Part shown: positions 1-8,264 of the stretch, in pieces
Layout of the letters: each line of letters begins with the position of its first letter
Position numbering within the stretch: position 1 is the first letter of the stretch
Assembly: GCF_001684975.1 (NCBI RefSeq)
Contig: NZ_MAYH01000023.1
Span: forward strand, 62,001-126,000
DNA: 64,000 nt
Source: Chryseobacterium artocarpi
Lineage (GTDB): Bacteria; Bacteroidota; Bacteroidia; Flavobacteriales; Weeksellaceae
Reading direction: 5' to 3'
The notes under the pieces: model-generated
What the model was told of the DNA's origin: nothing
Databases searched by the model: none
The model's input: the letters and a program-made list of their open reading frames with translations, nothing else
Made by a program: the position numbers and the translations under genes

Positions 1-801
1 GCAATGGCTTCTCCAAATACATTAACCATCTGGGAAGCTCAGTTCGGAGATTTCGTGAACGGTGCTCAAATCATCGTTGACCAATATCTTGCTGCTGCAG
101 AAGAAAAATGGAAAATCCAGGACGGATTGGTAATGTTACTGCCTCACGGTTCAGAAGGTCAGGGTGCAGAACACTCTTCAGCAAGATTGGAGAGATTCTT
201 AACACTTTGTGCTAATGAAAACATGGTAGTAGCGAACATTACTTCACCTGCTAACTACTTCCACTTATTAAGAAGACAGTTGAAGTGGTCATTCAGAAAA
301 CCATTGATCGTAATGAGCCCTAAATCTCTATTGAGACACCCTAAAGTAGTTTCTCCGCTTGAAGATTTCGCAACAGGTTCATTCCAGCCAATCTTAGACG
401 ATCCAACAGCAGATCCTAAAAAAGTAGAAAAAGTAGTTCTTTGTTCAGGTAAACTGTACTTCGAATTATTAGCGAAGAAAGAAGAATTAAACTGTGAAAA
501 TATTGCATTAGTAAGATTCGAACAGTTATATCCACTTCAAACGGATGCTATTGAAGCCATCTTCAACAAATACGAAAACAGAAAACAATTAGTGTGGGCT
601 CAGGAAGAACCTGAAAACATGGGAGCTTGGTCTTATATCTTAAGAAACTTCAGAGATACAGGAATCCAGGTTGTAGCTCCGGTACCAAGCGGTGCTCCAG
701 CTCCAGGTAGCCACAAAATGTTTGAGAAAAACCAAAATGCAGTAATCAACAGAGTATTCGACAGAGACGATGCTCCTGCAAAAAGACCAGTAACAGCTTA
801 A
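1..801 (+). CDS. sucA: 2-oxoglutarate dehydrogenase E1, C-terminal part (5' end outside window)
   Basis: This is the C-terminal 266 or so residues of the thiamine-dependent E1 component, which decarboxylates 2-oxoglutarate in the TCA cycle. The visible part has the transketolase-like pyrimidine domain (motifs LPHGSEGQGAEHSS and RLERFL) and the C-terminal domain with VLCSGKLYFEL and WAQEEPENMGAW, both typical of OdhA/SucA. The reading frame is open to base 1, so the Met at base 4 is internal and the gene begins upstream of the window. It lies 37 nt before sucB on the same strand, the usual sucAB order. Identification is firm; only the truncation by the window limits it. Confidence 0.95.
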   Translation, partial: AMASPNTLTIWEAQFGDFVNGAQIIVDQYLAAAEEKWKIQDGLVMLLPHGSEGQGAEHSSARLERFLTLCANENMVVANITSPANYFHLLRRQLKWSFRKPLIVMSPKSLLRHPKVVSPLEDFATGSFQPILDDPTADPKKVEKVVLCSGKLYFELLAKKEELNCENIALVRFEQLYPLQTDAIEAIFNKYENRKQLVWAQEEPENMGAWSYILRNFRDTGIQVVAPVPSGAPAPGSHKMFEKNQNAVINRVFDRDDAPAKRPVTA

Positions 802-838
802 TAAATAATAATCAATTAAAAAATAAAAAATACTCGAT

Positions 839-2092
839 ATGTCAGTTTTAGAAATGAAAGTTCCTTCACCGGGCGAATCAATTACAGAAGTTGAAATTGC
901 AACTTGGCTTGTAAAAGATGGTGATTATGTAGAAAAAGATCAACCTATCGCTGAAGTAGACTCAGACAAAGCAACTCTTGAATTGCCGGCAGAACAAAGT
1001 GGTGTTATCACTTTAAAAGCAGAAGAAGGTGATGTAGTACAAGTAGGTCAGGTAGTTTGTTTAATTGATATGGATGCTGCAAGACCAGAAGGTGGTGCAC
1101 CTGCTGCTGAAGCTCCAAAACAGGAAGAAGCTCCAAAAGCTGCTGAACCTGCTAAACAAGAAGCTCCAAAACCAGCTGCTCCGGTTGCTGCTCCAACAAC
1201 TTATGCTACAGGAGCTCCATCTCCGGCTGCTAAGAAAATCCTTGACGAAAAAGGAATGGATGCAGGTCAGGTTTCAGGAACAGGAAGAGACGGAAGAATC
1301 ACTAAGACTGATGCTGAATTAGCAGCAGTTCCTGCATTAGGAGGAAGCCCTCTTACTGCTACTGGTTCTAGATCTACAACTACGACTAAACTTTCAGTTT
1401 TAAGAAGAAAAATCGCTCAGAGATTAGTTTCTGTAAAGAATGAAACAGCTATGTTAACTACTTTCAACGAAGTTGACATGTCTGAAATCTTCAGATTAAG
1501 AAAATTATATAAAGAAGAATTCGCTCAGAAGCACGGAGTAGGACTTGGTTTCATGTCTTTCTTTACTAAAGCAGTAACAAGAGCATTAGAAATGTATCCT
1601 GATGTAAATGCATCTATCGACGGAGACTTCAAAGTAAACTATGACTTCTGCGATATTTCAATTGCAGTTTCAGGTCCTAAAGGATTAATGGTTCCTGTAT
1701 TGAGAAATGCAGAAAACATGTCTTTCAGCGCTGTTGAAGCAAACATCAAAGATCTTGCTACAAAAGTAAGAGACGGAAAAATTACTGTTGATGAAATGAC
1801 TGGTGGTACTTTCACTATTACAAATGGTGGTACTTTCGGATCTATGTTATCTACACCAATCATCAACCCGCCACAATCTGCAATCTTAGGAATGCACAAC
1901 ATTATCCAGAGACCAGTAGCTGTTGACGGACAAGTTGTAATCAGACCAATGATGTATGTTGCAATGTCTTATGACCACAGAATTATCGACGGAAAAGAGT
2001 CTGTAGGATTCCTTGTAGCGGTAAAAGAAGGTATCGACAATCCTGTTCAGGTATTAATGGGAGGAGACGAAAGAAAAGGTCTTGGATTATAG
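839..2092 (+). CDS. sucB: Dihydrolipoyllysine succinyltransferase (2-oxoglutarate dehydrogenase E2)
   Basis: E2 core of the 2-oxoglutarate dehydrogenase complex; it moves the succinyl group from lipoate to CoA. Domains in order: one lipoyl domain (about 1-77) with the lipoylated Lys44 in the DSDKA motif; an Ala/Pro/Lys-rich flexible linker (about 83-125); a peripheral-subunit-binding domain (about 126-160, [22 protein letters not shown]); and the acyltransferase domain (about 185-417) ending in the catalytic HRIIDG, with His380 and Asp384. The length of 417 residues is normal. It directly follows sucA and is closed by a strong hairpin terminator. The low-complexity linker creates spurious ORFs in other frames. 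Confidence 0.96.
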   Translation: MSVLEMKVPSPGESITEVEIATWLVKDGDYVEKDQPIAEVDSDKATLELPAEQSGVITLKAEEGDVVQVGQVVCLIDMDAARPEGGAPAAEAPKQEEAPKAAEPAKQEAPKPAAPVAAPTTYATGAPSPAAKKILDEKGMDAGQVSGTGRDGRITKTDAELAAVPALGGSPLTATGSRSTTTTKLSVLRRKIAQRLVSVKNETAMLTTFNEVDMSEIFRLRKLYKEEFAQKHGVGLGFMSFFTKAVTRALEMYPDVNASIDGDFKVNYDFCDISIAVSGPKGLMVPVLRNAENMSFSAVEANIKDLATKVRDGKITVDEMTGGTFTITNGGTFGSMLSTPIINPPQSAILGMHNIIQRPVAVDGQVVIRPMMYVAMSYDHRIIDGKESVGFLVAVKEGIDNPVQVLMGGDERKGLGL

Positions 2093-2120
2093 TTTTAATA
2101 AAATTATAATATAAATATAT

Positions 2121-2149
2121 AATCTCGCCTCAAAAAAGGCGAGATTTTT
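2121..2149 (+). terminator. Rho-independent terminator after sucB
   Basis: Perfect hairpin ATCTCGCCT / AGGCGAGAT with an A-rich loop, followed by a T run, about 30 nt after the sucB stop. It separates the sucAB operon from the next gene. Confidence 0.85.
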
Positions 2150-2172
2150 GTATCTATTAAAAAAATACTATA

Positions 2173-2562
2173 ATGATGTTTTCAAAAATGACTTCCAATA
2201 TCAAAGTTTCAGTAATACCTGAATATGATAGTAAGAACAGTTATCCCTCCGAAAACCGTTATGTCTTTAAGTACAATATAACCATAGAAAATGACGGAAG
2301 CTTTCCTATAAAAGTACTGAAAAGAAAATGGCTCATTTTTGATGTAGGATTCGGATACACAGAGATTATTGGAGATGGAATTATCGGCTTGACCCCAGAG
2401 ATAGGAACAGGCGAAAATTTTGCTTATTTCTCTAATGTAATGCTCCGTTCCGGAGTAGGAAATATGAGCGGGAAATACCTCGTTAAAAACCTTGAGACAC
2501 AGGAAACTTTTGAGATTGATATCCCAAAATTTAATTTATTATCTGAAGTTTTGAGTAATTAA
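2173..2562 (+). CDS. apaG: ApaG-domain protein
   Basis: A 129-residue protein made almost wholly of one ApaG/DUF525 immunoglobulin-like domain. Family-typical segments are visible: NRYVFKYNITIENDG, the strand with KRKWLIFDV, GDGIIGLTPEIGTGENFAYFS, and MSGKYLV near the end. The family is linked to cobalt/magnesium resistance in enterobacteria, but its biochemical role is unclear. The Met at 2188 is an alternative start. The gene ends 2 nt from the convergent T9SS gene with no hairpin between them, so transcripts may run into each other. Confidence 0.85.
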   Translation: MMFSKMTSNIKVSVIPEYDSKNSYPSENRYVFKYNITIENDGSFPIKVLKRKWLIFDVGFGYTEIIGDGIIGLTPEIGTGENFAYFSNVMLRSGVGNMSGKYLVKNLETQETFEIDIPKFNLLSEVLSN

Positions 2563-2564
2563 AA

Positions 2565-3287
2565 TTATTCTTTAATAAATTGATGTCTACTAATACCACT
2601 TTGAGATTTTACTTCCATAAAGTAGCTCCCTTTTAGCAGGTTAGAGACATTAATTTCAAGATCAGAAGAAAGGTTTTGAAGTACTAATTTTCCCTCCATA
2701 TCATACACTTTTACCCATTCCACATGATCTGTCGTTTTTAGATAAACGAAACTTTCTTTTACAGGATTAGGGTAAATACTTATTGTTTTATCTGATAGTC
2801 GAGATTGGGTCTCTTTTGTGTCTAAAACTCCGGATTGATAAAAAGCCTGATGTCCTAAGCTATTGGTTATAATAAGATTTCTCATCCCGCCGTTATCCGT
2901 GATTTGATAGTTGTAACTATTGGAACCCATACTGAAATAATCATTGTATTTCGTGTGAAAAGCTATATTTTCCGGCATAGTACAATTGGTTGGAGTTCCG
3001 GTTCCATGAGACCAGAAATTAAAACTATTAGCTGTTATTTCGTTGTTATAGATTAATGCCCATATTGTAACACCACAAATAGGATTACTCATATTGGTTG
3101 TTGGAGGAGTGTTAGGAGTAGCTGAAAAAGTTAAAATAGGGCTTCCCATTTCACTGTTCTGAGGGAGAGAATAAGTAATATTATTTATTACAATTTTCTT
3201 TAGATTCCAGTCTGCACCGTGAAGTGCTGTTTGTGCATACACAATAGTACCGGCAATTGCGGCAATAGATAATAAGAGTTTTTTCAT
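2565..3287 (-). CDS. Secreted protein with T9SS type A sorting domain
   Basis: A 240-residue exported protein. The N-terminus is a signal peptide (KKLLLSIAAIAGTIVYAQ, cleavage expected after YA). The C-terminal 70 or so residues match the type A sorting domain: SIYPNPVKESFVYL, then VKVYDMEGKLVLQ, LLKGSYFMEV and a final KE. That domain is recognised by the type IX secretion system, so surface display or release is expected. The middle part (about 25-160) is of unknown function; it contains repeated NITYS/NNITAN-like polar segments and a GHGTGTPTNC-like Cys region but no recognised catalytic motif. Confidence 0.8.
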   Translation of the reverse strand: MKKLLLSIAAIAGTIVYAQTALHGADWNLKKIVINNITYSLPQNSEMGSPILTFSATPNTPPTTNMSNPICGVTIWALIYNNEITANSFNFWSHGTGTPTNCTMPENIAFHTKYNDYFSMGSNSYNYQITDNGGMRNLIITNSLGHQAFYQSGVLDTKETQSRLSDKTISIYPNPVKESFVYLKTTDHVEWVKVYDMEGKLVLQNLSSDLEINVSNLLKGSYFMEVKSQSGISRHQFIKE

Positions 3288-3303
3288 GGTTTTTGTTTTA
3301 AAG

Positions 3304-3861
3304 TTACAGTTTTTTTATATGATTTTTTAATGCTGAATCATTTATTTCTTCATTTCTGGTAATAAATAGCTTTTCAAAAGCCAATAAAGATATTTTTGCA
3401 CAAACCTCTGCATCAGCACCGGCTCTGTGATGCGTAAAATCAATTTTATGATAGTCAGCCAATGGCTTTAATCCATATTTTGGCAAATAATTCCAAGATT
3501 TTTTGGCAAGCTGAATACTGCACAGGTAATTAATATTGGGTGTAAACATTCCATAATGTTGAAGACATCCTCGCAAAACAGATGCATCAAAACCTGCATT
3601 ATGAGCAATCATTAAACTCCCATACATCATCTCCTGGGCTTCATACCAAATTTCATCAAATGTAGGAGCATCTTTTACATCTTCCGGCTGAATTCCATGT
3701 ACAGCAATGTTAAATCTGCTGAAGTAAGGAAAACTTGGTGGTTTGATCAACCAGGTTTTAGTTTCCACAATTTTAGAATCCTGCACTACACAGATTCCCA
3801 TCTCACATGCTGAGTTTTTTTCGTGGGTTGCTGTTTCAAAGTCTATTGCGCAGAAGTCCAT
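3304..3861 (-). CDS. DnaQ-like 3'-5' exonuclease (DEDDh family)
   Basis: A 185-residue exonuclease-domain protein. Exo I is at the N-terminus (FCAIDFETA, acidic Asp and Glu), Exo II is in the IAHNAGFDASVL segment, and Exo III is HHRAGADAEVCA with the His and Asp of the DEDDh set. The domain fills nearly the whole protein, as in stand-alone epsilon-like exonucleases; no polymerase III alpha-binding tail or BRCT is visible. A role in proofreading, repair or RNA trimming is inference. It sits alone between the T9SS gene and the glycosyltransferase. Confidence 0.85.
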   Translation of the reverse strand: MDFCAIDFETATHEKNSACEMGICVVQDSKIVETKTWLIKPPSFPYFSRFNIAVHGIQPEDVKDAPTFDEIWYEAQEMMYGSLMIAHNAGFDASVLRGCLQHYGMFTPNINYLCSIQLAKKSWNYLPKYGLKPLADYHKIDFTHHRAGADAEVCAKISLLAFEKLFITRNEEINDSALKNHIKKL

Positions 3862-3941
3862 TTGTTTTAAAATTTAAGATTAGATGTTTGAAATTATAAA
3901 CTTTTCAGATAAGTAAAAAATCTGTGTTGTAAAATTTGTAT

Positions 3942-4919
3942 TTATTTGCCTCCTAAAAAATGCCTGAAAATTAACCATTTTGATTGGTAGAATTGTATTT
4001 TCTGATGCTTTTGTCTAAGTTTCCAGGTTCCTGGAAGTTGTCTGTAAAACCCAAAGTGAGCTCTTACTACTGCCCAAAGATGTGGAAAGCCTTGTTTTAA
4101 TCCAAAATAGATTCCAGCTACACCATCCAGACATAATCTGAAGAAAATTAGCCCTATTAATTGGGGGAAAGGAAGGTTTTTAAGCATCATCGACAAATTG
4201 TTTCGGATATTCAAATAGGTCTTTTGTACACTCTGTTTATTCAAAGTTCCGCCACCCACATGAAATACTTTGGATTTTCCTGTATAATAAATCTTTTTTC
4301 CTTGATTAATAAGTCTCCAGCAAAGATCAATTTCTTCCTGATGGGCAAAAAATCTTGCATCAAAGCCATTTTGTTCCCAAAAATCTTTGGATCGTATAAA
4401 AAGGCAGCATCCGGAAGCCCAGAAAATTTCTGTCTCATCATCATACTGTCCTTTATCTTCTTCCAGATCATCAAATACACGTCCACGGCAGTAAGGATAT
4501 CCTAGATTGTCAATTAAACCACCTGCAGCACCTGCAAATTCAAAATAGTTTCTATTGTTATAAGATAAAATTTTAGGTTGAACAGCAGAAATAGAAGTGT
4601 TTTTTTCAAATAGTTCCAATACGGGATTAATCCAGTTTTCGGTAACTTCTACATCAGAATTAAGAAGACAGTAATATTCATTCTTGATCTCTTTTAACCC
4701 TTCATTATAACCTCCTGCAAAACCATAATTTTCATTGTTTTTAATAACTTTTACGGTAGGGAAGTGTGTATTTAAAAACTCTATGGAATCATCTGTAGAA
4801 AGATTATCAATAACGTAAATATCTGCATCTTGAGAAAATTGAACTACACCGGGAAGAAATTTTTCAAGCCAATTTTTTCCGTTCCAGTTTAAGATGGCAA
4901 CCGCCAGTTTTTTCTGCAT
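3942..4919 (-). CDS. Family 2 glycosyltransferase
   Basis: A 325-residue GT-A fold transferase. The N-terminal nucleotide-sugar domain has AVAILNWNGKNWLE, the acidic YVIDNLSTDDS, and NSDVEV as the metal-binding DxD-like site; HQEEIDLCWRL is the rhamnosyltransferase-type acceptor motif. A C-terminal hydrophobic stretch (about 255-285) could touch the membrane. It starts 6 nt after the acyltransferase gene on the same strand, so the two form an operon and may both act on a lipid-linked envelope glycan or lipid A. The substrate is not deducible. Confidence 0.85.
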   Translation of the reverse strand: MQKKLAVAILNWNGKNWLEKFLPGVVQFSQDADIYVIDNLSTDDSIEFLNTHFPTVKVIKNNENYGFAGGYNEGLKEIKNEYYCLLNSDVEVTENWINPVLELFEKNTSISAVQPKILSYNNRNYFEFAGAAGGLIDNLGYPYCRGRVFDDLEEDKGQYDDETEIFWASGCCLFIRSKDFWEQNGFDARFFAHQEEIDLCWRLINQGKKIYYTGKSKVFHVGGGTLNKQSVQKTYLNIRNNLSMMLKNLPFPQLIGLIFFRLCLDGVAGIYFGLKQGFPHLWAVVRAHFGFYRQLPGTWKLRQKHQKIQFYQSKWLIFRHFLGGK

Positions 4920-4925
4920 GTAAAT

Positions 4926-5810
4926 CTATTTTTTTTCAGAATCAAAATTTTTGATAGAATCCTGATACTTCCATTTTCTATGAGACCAAAGATAGTTGTC
5001 AGGGTGCTTATGTAAAGTGTTCTCCAATAATTTATGGAATTTTCTTACCACTTCATTTTCTGTAAATTTTTCACCATCCGGATATATTCTGTGATAGTTG
5101 ACCTGATAATATCCACGCTTTACTTTCTTCATTTCACAGTAGATAAAGATAAGATCCATTTTAGACGTCAATTTATCATACCCTACGAAAGCAGGAGTCC
5201 TTTGGTTCATAAATTCTAAACCGTACGTAACATGAGCAAAGTGAGGCGTTTGATCGGCAACAAACATATAAGCGGAATCTCCGTTATTTTTAGATCTGAA
5301 GATATTAAGGATGACTCCATTTGCCTCCAGTGCTTCATTTCCAAACCTGTTTCTGACTTTTTTCATCTGGTTCTCCCAAAAATCACTGTTTACCTTTCTG
5401 TATACCGGATGGCAGTGAGCCTGAGGGATAATTCTTGCCAATGCATTGATCCATTCCCAATTGAAAACGTGCCCGGCAAGTAAAATAATATTTTTTCCTT
5501 CTTCTTTAGCCTCGTGAAACAGATCCTGATTGATATGCTGCATTCTTACTCTTGCCTCAGTTTCAGAAATACTGAACGATTTTATTGTTTCTACGAGATA
5601 ATCGGAGAAATTACGATAGAATTTTTTGCGGATTTTTCTGATCTCTTCTTCAGATTTATCTGGGAAGGAGTTTTTAAGGTTTTGGGTAATCACCTTTTTT
5701 CTGTAACCTACCAGATAATAGTTTAGGAAGAAAATAACATCCGAGAATATATATAATACTCTAAGCGGAAGTTTGGAGACGAAAAATAATATTTTAATTA
5801 AGAAGCTCAT
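4926..5810 (-). CDS. Lipid A biosynthesis acyltransferase family protein (LpxL/HtrB-like)
   Basis: A 294-residue lysophospholipid/lipid A acyltransferase. A single N-terminal membrane segment (LIKILFFVSKLPLRVLYIF) precedes the catalytic domain. The family HxxxxE motif appears as HVFNWEW (about 115), followed by a conserved block around VADQTPHF and a C-terminal LWSHRKWKY. The family adds secondary acyl chains to lipid A precursors at the inner membrane. It is the first gene of a two-gene operon with the downstream glycosyltransferase. Bacteroidetes annotate this family generally as lysophospholipid acyltransferase, so the exact acceptor remains open. Confidence 0.85.
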   Translation of the reverse strand: MSFLIKILFFVSKLPLRVLYIFSDVIFFLNYYLVGYRKKVITQNLKNSFPDKSEEEIRKIRKKFYRNFSDYLVETIKSFSISETEARVRMQHINQDLFHEAKEEGKNIILLAGHVFNWEWINALARIIPQAHCHPVYRKVNSDFWENQMKKVRNRFGNEALEANGVILNIFRSKNNGDSAYMFVADQTPHFAHVTYGLEFMNQRTPAFVGYDKLTSKMDLIFIYCEMKKVKRGYYQVNYHRIYPDGEKFTENEVVRKFHKLLENTLHKHPDNYLWSHRKWKYQDSIKNFDSEKK

Positions 5811-5890
5811 AAAACACGCAAATTTAGTGATAATAAAATTATGGTTCTATTTTTGCTGAGGGATAAGTATTATTTTTTTACTTTTATGTT

Positions 5891-6421
5891 ATGAAAAAAT
5901 TGACATTAATTGCTTTTCTGGGATTAAGCTCCCTTGCTTTTTCACAGGAGGTGACGAATTTACCGGCTCAACAAACAGAGGTGGATGCTAAGAAAAAAGC
6001 TGCGGAAGAGAAAGCTAAGCTTCCTAAACCTTATAATCCAAAGGCTGATGCACAGGCTGATATTAAAAAATTAGTTGCACAGGCTAAGAAAGAAGGGAAG
6101 CAAATTCTTATTCAGGCTGGTGGAAACTGGTGTATCTGGTGTCTTCGTTTTAATAATTTTGTACAGGAAACTCCTGAATTGAAAGAAATTGTAGATAAAA
6201 AATATTTGTATTATCATTTAAATTATTCTCCAGATAATAAGAATGAAAAGACTTTTGCCCAGTATATTAATATTAAAGAACAGCAATTCTATCCTTTCTT
6301 TATCATTTTAGATAAGAATGGGAAGAAAGTTCATGTACAGCAAAGTGAAGTTCTGGAAGAGGGAAAAGGATACAGCAAAGAAAAGGTTAAGAAATTCCTT
6401 GAAGAGGGAAAACTTCTTTAA
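5891..6421 (+). CDS. Secreted thioredoxin-like protein
   Basis: A 176-residue periplasmic protein. It has a signal peptide (KKLTLIAFLGLSSLAFSQ), then a Lys/Ala-rich linker (about 30-60) and a thioredoxin-fold domain (about 65-176). The redox motif is WCIWC within GGNWCIWCLRF, i.e. CxxC with Ile-Trp between the cysteines, which resembles the thioredoxin_7/DUF255 type rather than WCGPC. IKEQQFYPFFIILDKNGK is the cis-Pro-bearing strand. A role in periplasmic disulfide reduction is inference. A -7-like TATTTTTG lies at 5848-5855. It ends at a hairpin shared with the convergent aldehyde dehydrogenase. Confidence 0.8.
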   Translation: MKKLTLIAFLGLSSLAFSQEVTNLPAQQTEVDAKKKAAEEKAKLPKPYNPKADAQADIKKLVAQAKKEGKQILIQAGGNWCIWCLRFNNFVQETPELKEIVDKKYLYYHLNYSPDNKNEKTFAQYINIKEQQFYPFFIILDKNGKKVHVQQSEVLEEGKGYSKEKVKKFLEEGKLL

Positions 6422-6451
6422 AAAAAATCTTATACCAGATAATCTAAAAAG

Positions 6452-6486
6452 AAAAAGGTTGTTTCTATCGGAAACAACCTTTTTCA
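6452..6486. terminator. Bidirectional terminator
   Basis: Stem AAAAAGGTTGTTTC / GAAACAACCTTTTT with loop TATCG, flanked by A and T runs. It is placed between convergent genes at 6421 and 6542 and can work for both strands. Confidence 0.85.
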
Positions 6487-6541
6487 ATTGATGGCTTTCT
6501 CCTTTTGAGTTAAATTCGTGTGATTTCTGTTTAAAAAAGAA

Positions 6542-7903
6542 TCACAGTAGTTTTTTTATCCAGCTTAATTTCTTTTCAGAATAAGGCGGATATTTTATAT
6601 TCGGTTCACCCCAGGTTGTTTTTTCAAGTACAGATTTTTGATGAGAAAAGGCTTCAAAACCGAATTTTCCATGGTAATTTCCAATCCCGGAAGTTCCTAC
6701 ACCACCAAAAGGAAGGTTATCATTACTTAGCTGCATCACAGTATCATTAATGCATCCGCTACCAAAAGAAATTCTTTGGGTAAAATGTTCTTTTTCTTCG
6801 GTATTATTAGTAAAAAGGTAAGCGGCAAGTGGTTTTTCCAGTTCAAGAATAGTGTTTAGAGCTATATTGTAGTTTTTATAACTGATAACAGGAAGAAGAG
6901 GACCGAAAATTTCTTCCTGCATGATTTCATCTTCCCAATCAACATTATTAAGGATGGTAGGCTCTATATATCGTTTTTCTTCTTCGAAATTCCCACCAAA
7001 GTATATTTTTTTATGATCAATAAGCTTTGTTAAACGTTGAAAGTTTCTTTGATTGATAATTTGAGTATATTGTTCCGAATCCGGACTGTATTTGAATTCT
7101 TTAATATATTTCCTCAACATTTCCAGAAATTGTTCCTGAATGGATTCTTCAACCAATAAGTAATCCGGAGCTACACAGGTTTGTCCGGCATTCAAAAATT
7201 TTCCCCAGACAATTCTTTTTGCGGCTATTTCAAGATTCGCATGTTGCGTTACCATAGCTGGCGATTTTCCACCCAATTCAAGGACAACAGGTGTTAAATG
7301 TTCTGCGGCTGCTTTATAAATAATTTTTCCGACTTTGGTGCTTCCCGTGAAAAATATTTTATCAAATTTTAATTTTAAAAGTTCCGTAGTTTCATCAATT
7401 CCGCCTTCGTATACGTACAGATATTCTGATGGAAAGTTTTCATTGATGATTTGAGACATCGCTTGCATTGTATTTTCAGCAATTTCACTGGGCTTCAAAA
7501 TACAGCAGTTCCCGGCAGCAATTGCAGCAATCATAGGAGAGAGGGATAATTGATAAGGATAATTCCATGCGCCTATCACCAAAATACAGCCTAAAGGATC
7601 GGAATAAATTTTACTGCTTCCCAGCTGATTTACCAGATTAGTACTTACTTTTTTGGGTTTTGTGAGAGCTTTTAAATTTTTCAGATAGTAATCAATATCT
7701 TTCAGAATAAAAGAAATTTCTGTGGTATAAGTATCAAATTTCGATTTTCCAAAATCTTTATGGATAGCTTCATACAACATATTTTCGTTGGAAATAATAA
7801 GATTTCGGATTTTTTCAAGATACATTCTCCTGAATGACAGGTTTTTGGTTTGCTGTGTCTTAAAAAAATCTCTCTGACTCTGTAGAACTTTTTCAATTTC
7901 CAT
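6542..7903 (-). CDS. Aldehyde dehydrogenase family protein
   Basis: A 453-residue NAD(P)-dependent aldehyde dehydrogenase, short and of ALDH3 type. Rossmann/NAD motif FFTGSTKVG, general-base motif LELGGKSPAMV, and catalytic Cys243 in GQTCVAPDYLLV are all present, as is EEIFGPLLPV. The C-terminus (FGFEAFSHQKSVLEK) is the usual ALDH3 end. It oxidises aldehydes to acids in the cytoplasm; likely substrates are medium- or long-chain aldehydes, but this is inference. It is a single gene with no partner on either side. Confidence 0.9.
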   Translation of the reverse strand: MEIEKVLQSQRDFFKTQQTKNLSFRRMYLEKIRNLIISNENMLYEAIHKDFGKSKFDTYTTEISFILKDIDYYLKNLKALTKPKKVSTNLVNQLGSSKIYSDPLGCILVIGAWNYPYQLSLSPMIAAIAAGNCCILKPSEIAENTMQAMSQIINENFPSEYLYVYEGGIDETTELLKLKFDKIFFTGSTKVGKIIYKAAAEHLTPVVLELGGKSPAMVTQHANLEIAAKRIVWGKFLNAGQTCVAPDYLLVEESIQEQFLEMLRKYIKEFKYSPDSEQYTQIINQRNFQRLTKLIDHKKIYFGGNFEEEKRYIEPTILNNVDWEDEIMQEEIFGPLLPVISYKNYNIALNTILELEKPLAAYLFTNNTEEKEHFTQRISFGSGCINDTVMQLSNDNLPFGGVGTSGIGNYHGKFGFEAFSHQKSVLEKTTWGEPNIKYPPYSEKKLSWIKKLL

Positions 7904-8005
7904 ACGATAGTTTTTTGTATTGAAACAAGCAACAATAAACTAGCCAAAGTTGAAAGTTATTTTTTGACGTTTTGGAGATGTTGTGTATTTAAGGATTTTT
8001 TTAAT

Positions 8006-8181
8006 TTAAGCAATGTTTATAAACGCTATGATCGCTAAGATAGTTTCAATGCTGGTTATTTCTCTTTCGCATAGGCACTTCGTTCAGCGAATGCTTTGGA
8101 TTATAGCTCTTGTGGAGTGAAACGCCTTTGCGAACGGTTATAAAGTATATGATTTTAATTCTTTGTGAACATTGCCTTAAG
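8006..8181. repeat. Intergenic inverted-repeat element, about 176 bp (copy 1)
   Basis: The gap between 7904 and 8264 has no gene. It contains an element bounded by TTAAGCAATGTTTATAAACG and, inverted at the other end, CTTAAGGCAATGTTCACAAA. The right half holds CTTTGCGAAC, then 23 nt, then TTCTTTG. The same order and spacing, and a shared AATGCT...TTGGATT block, recur in the element at 36444-36614. No ORF is visible, so this looks like a non-autonomous (MITE-like) or hairpin-forming dispersed repeat. Confidence 0.6.
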
Positions 8182-8264
8182 AATAATAAAATTTCCTTAA
8201 ACAGAACTGAAGTCACTAGTTATTTAAGACATCAATAACTTTTGAATTTCAGCTTTCTTTTTCT

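Noticed and set aside
1065-1322. ORF inside sucB
   Set aside because: It lies in another frame of the Ala/Pro linker; composition artefact.
8006-8181. Insertion sequence
   Set aside because: No transposase ORF inside or next to the element; classed as non-autonomous repeat only.
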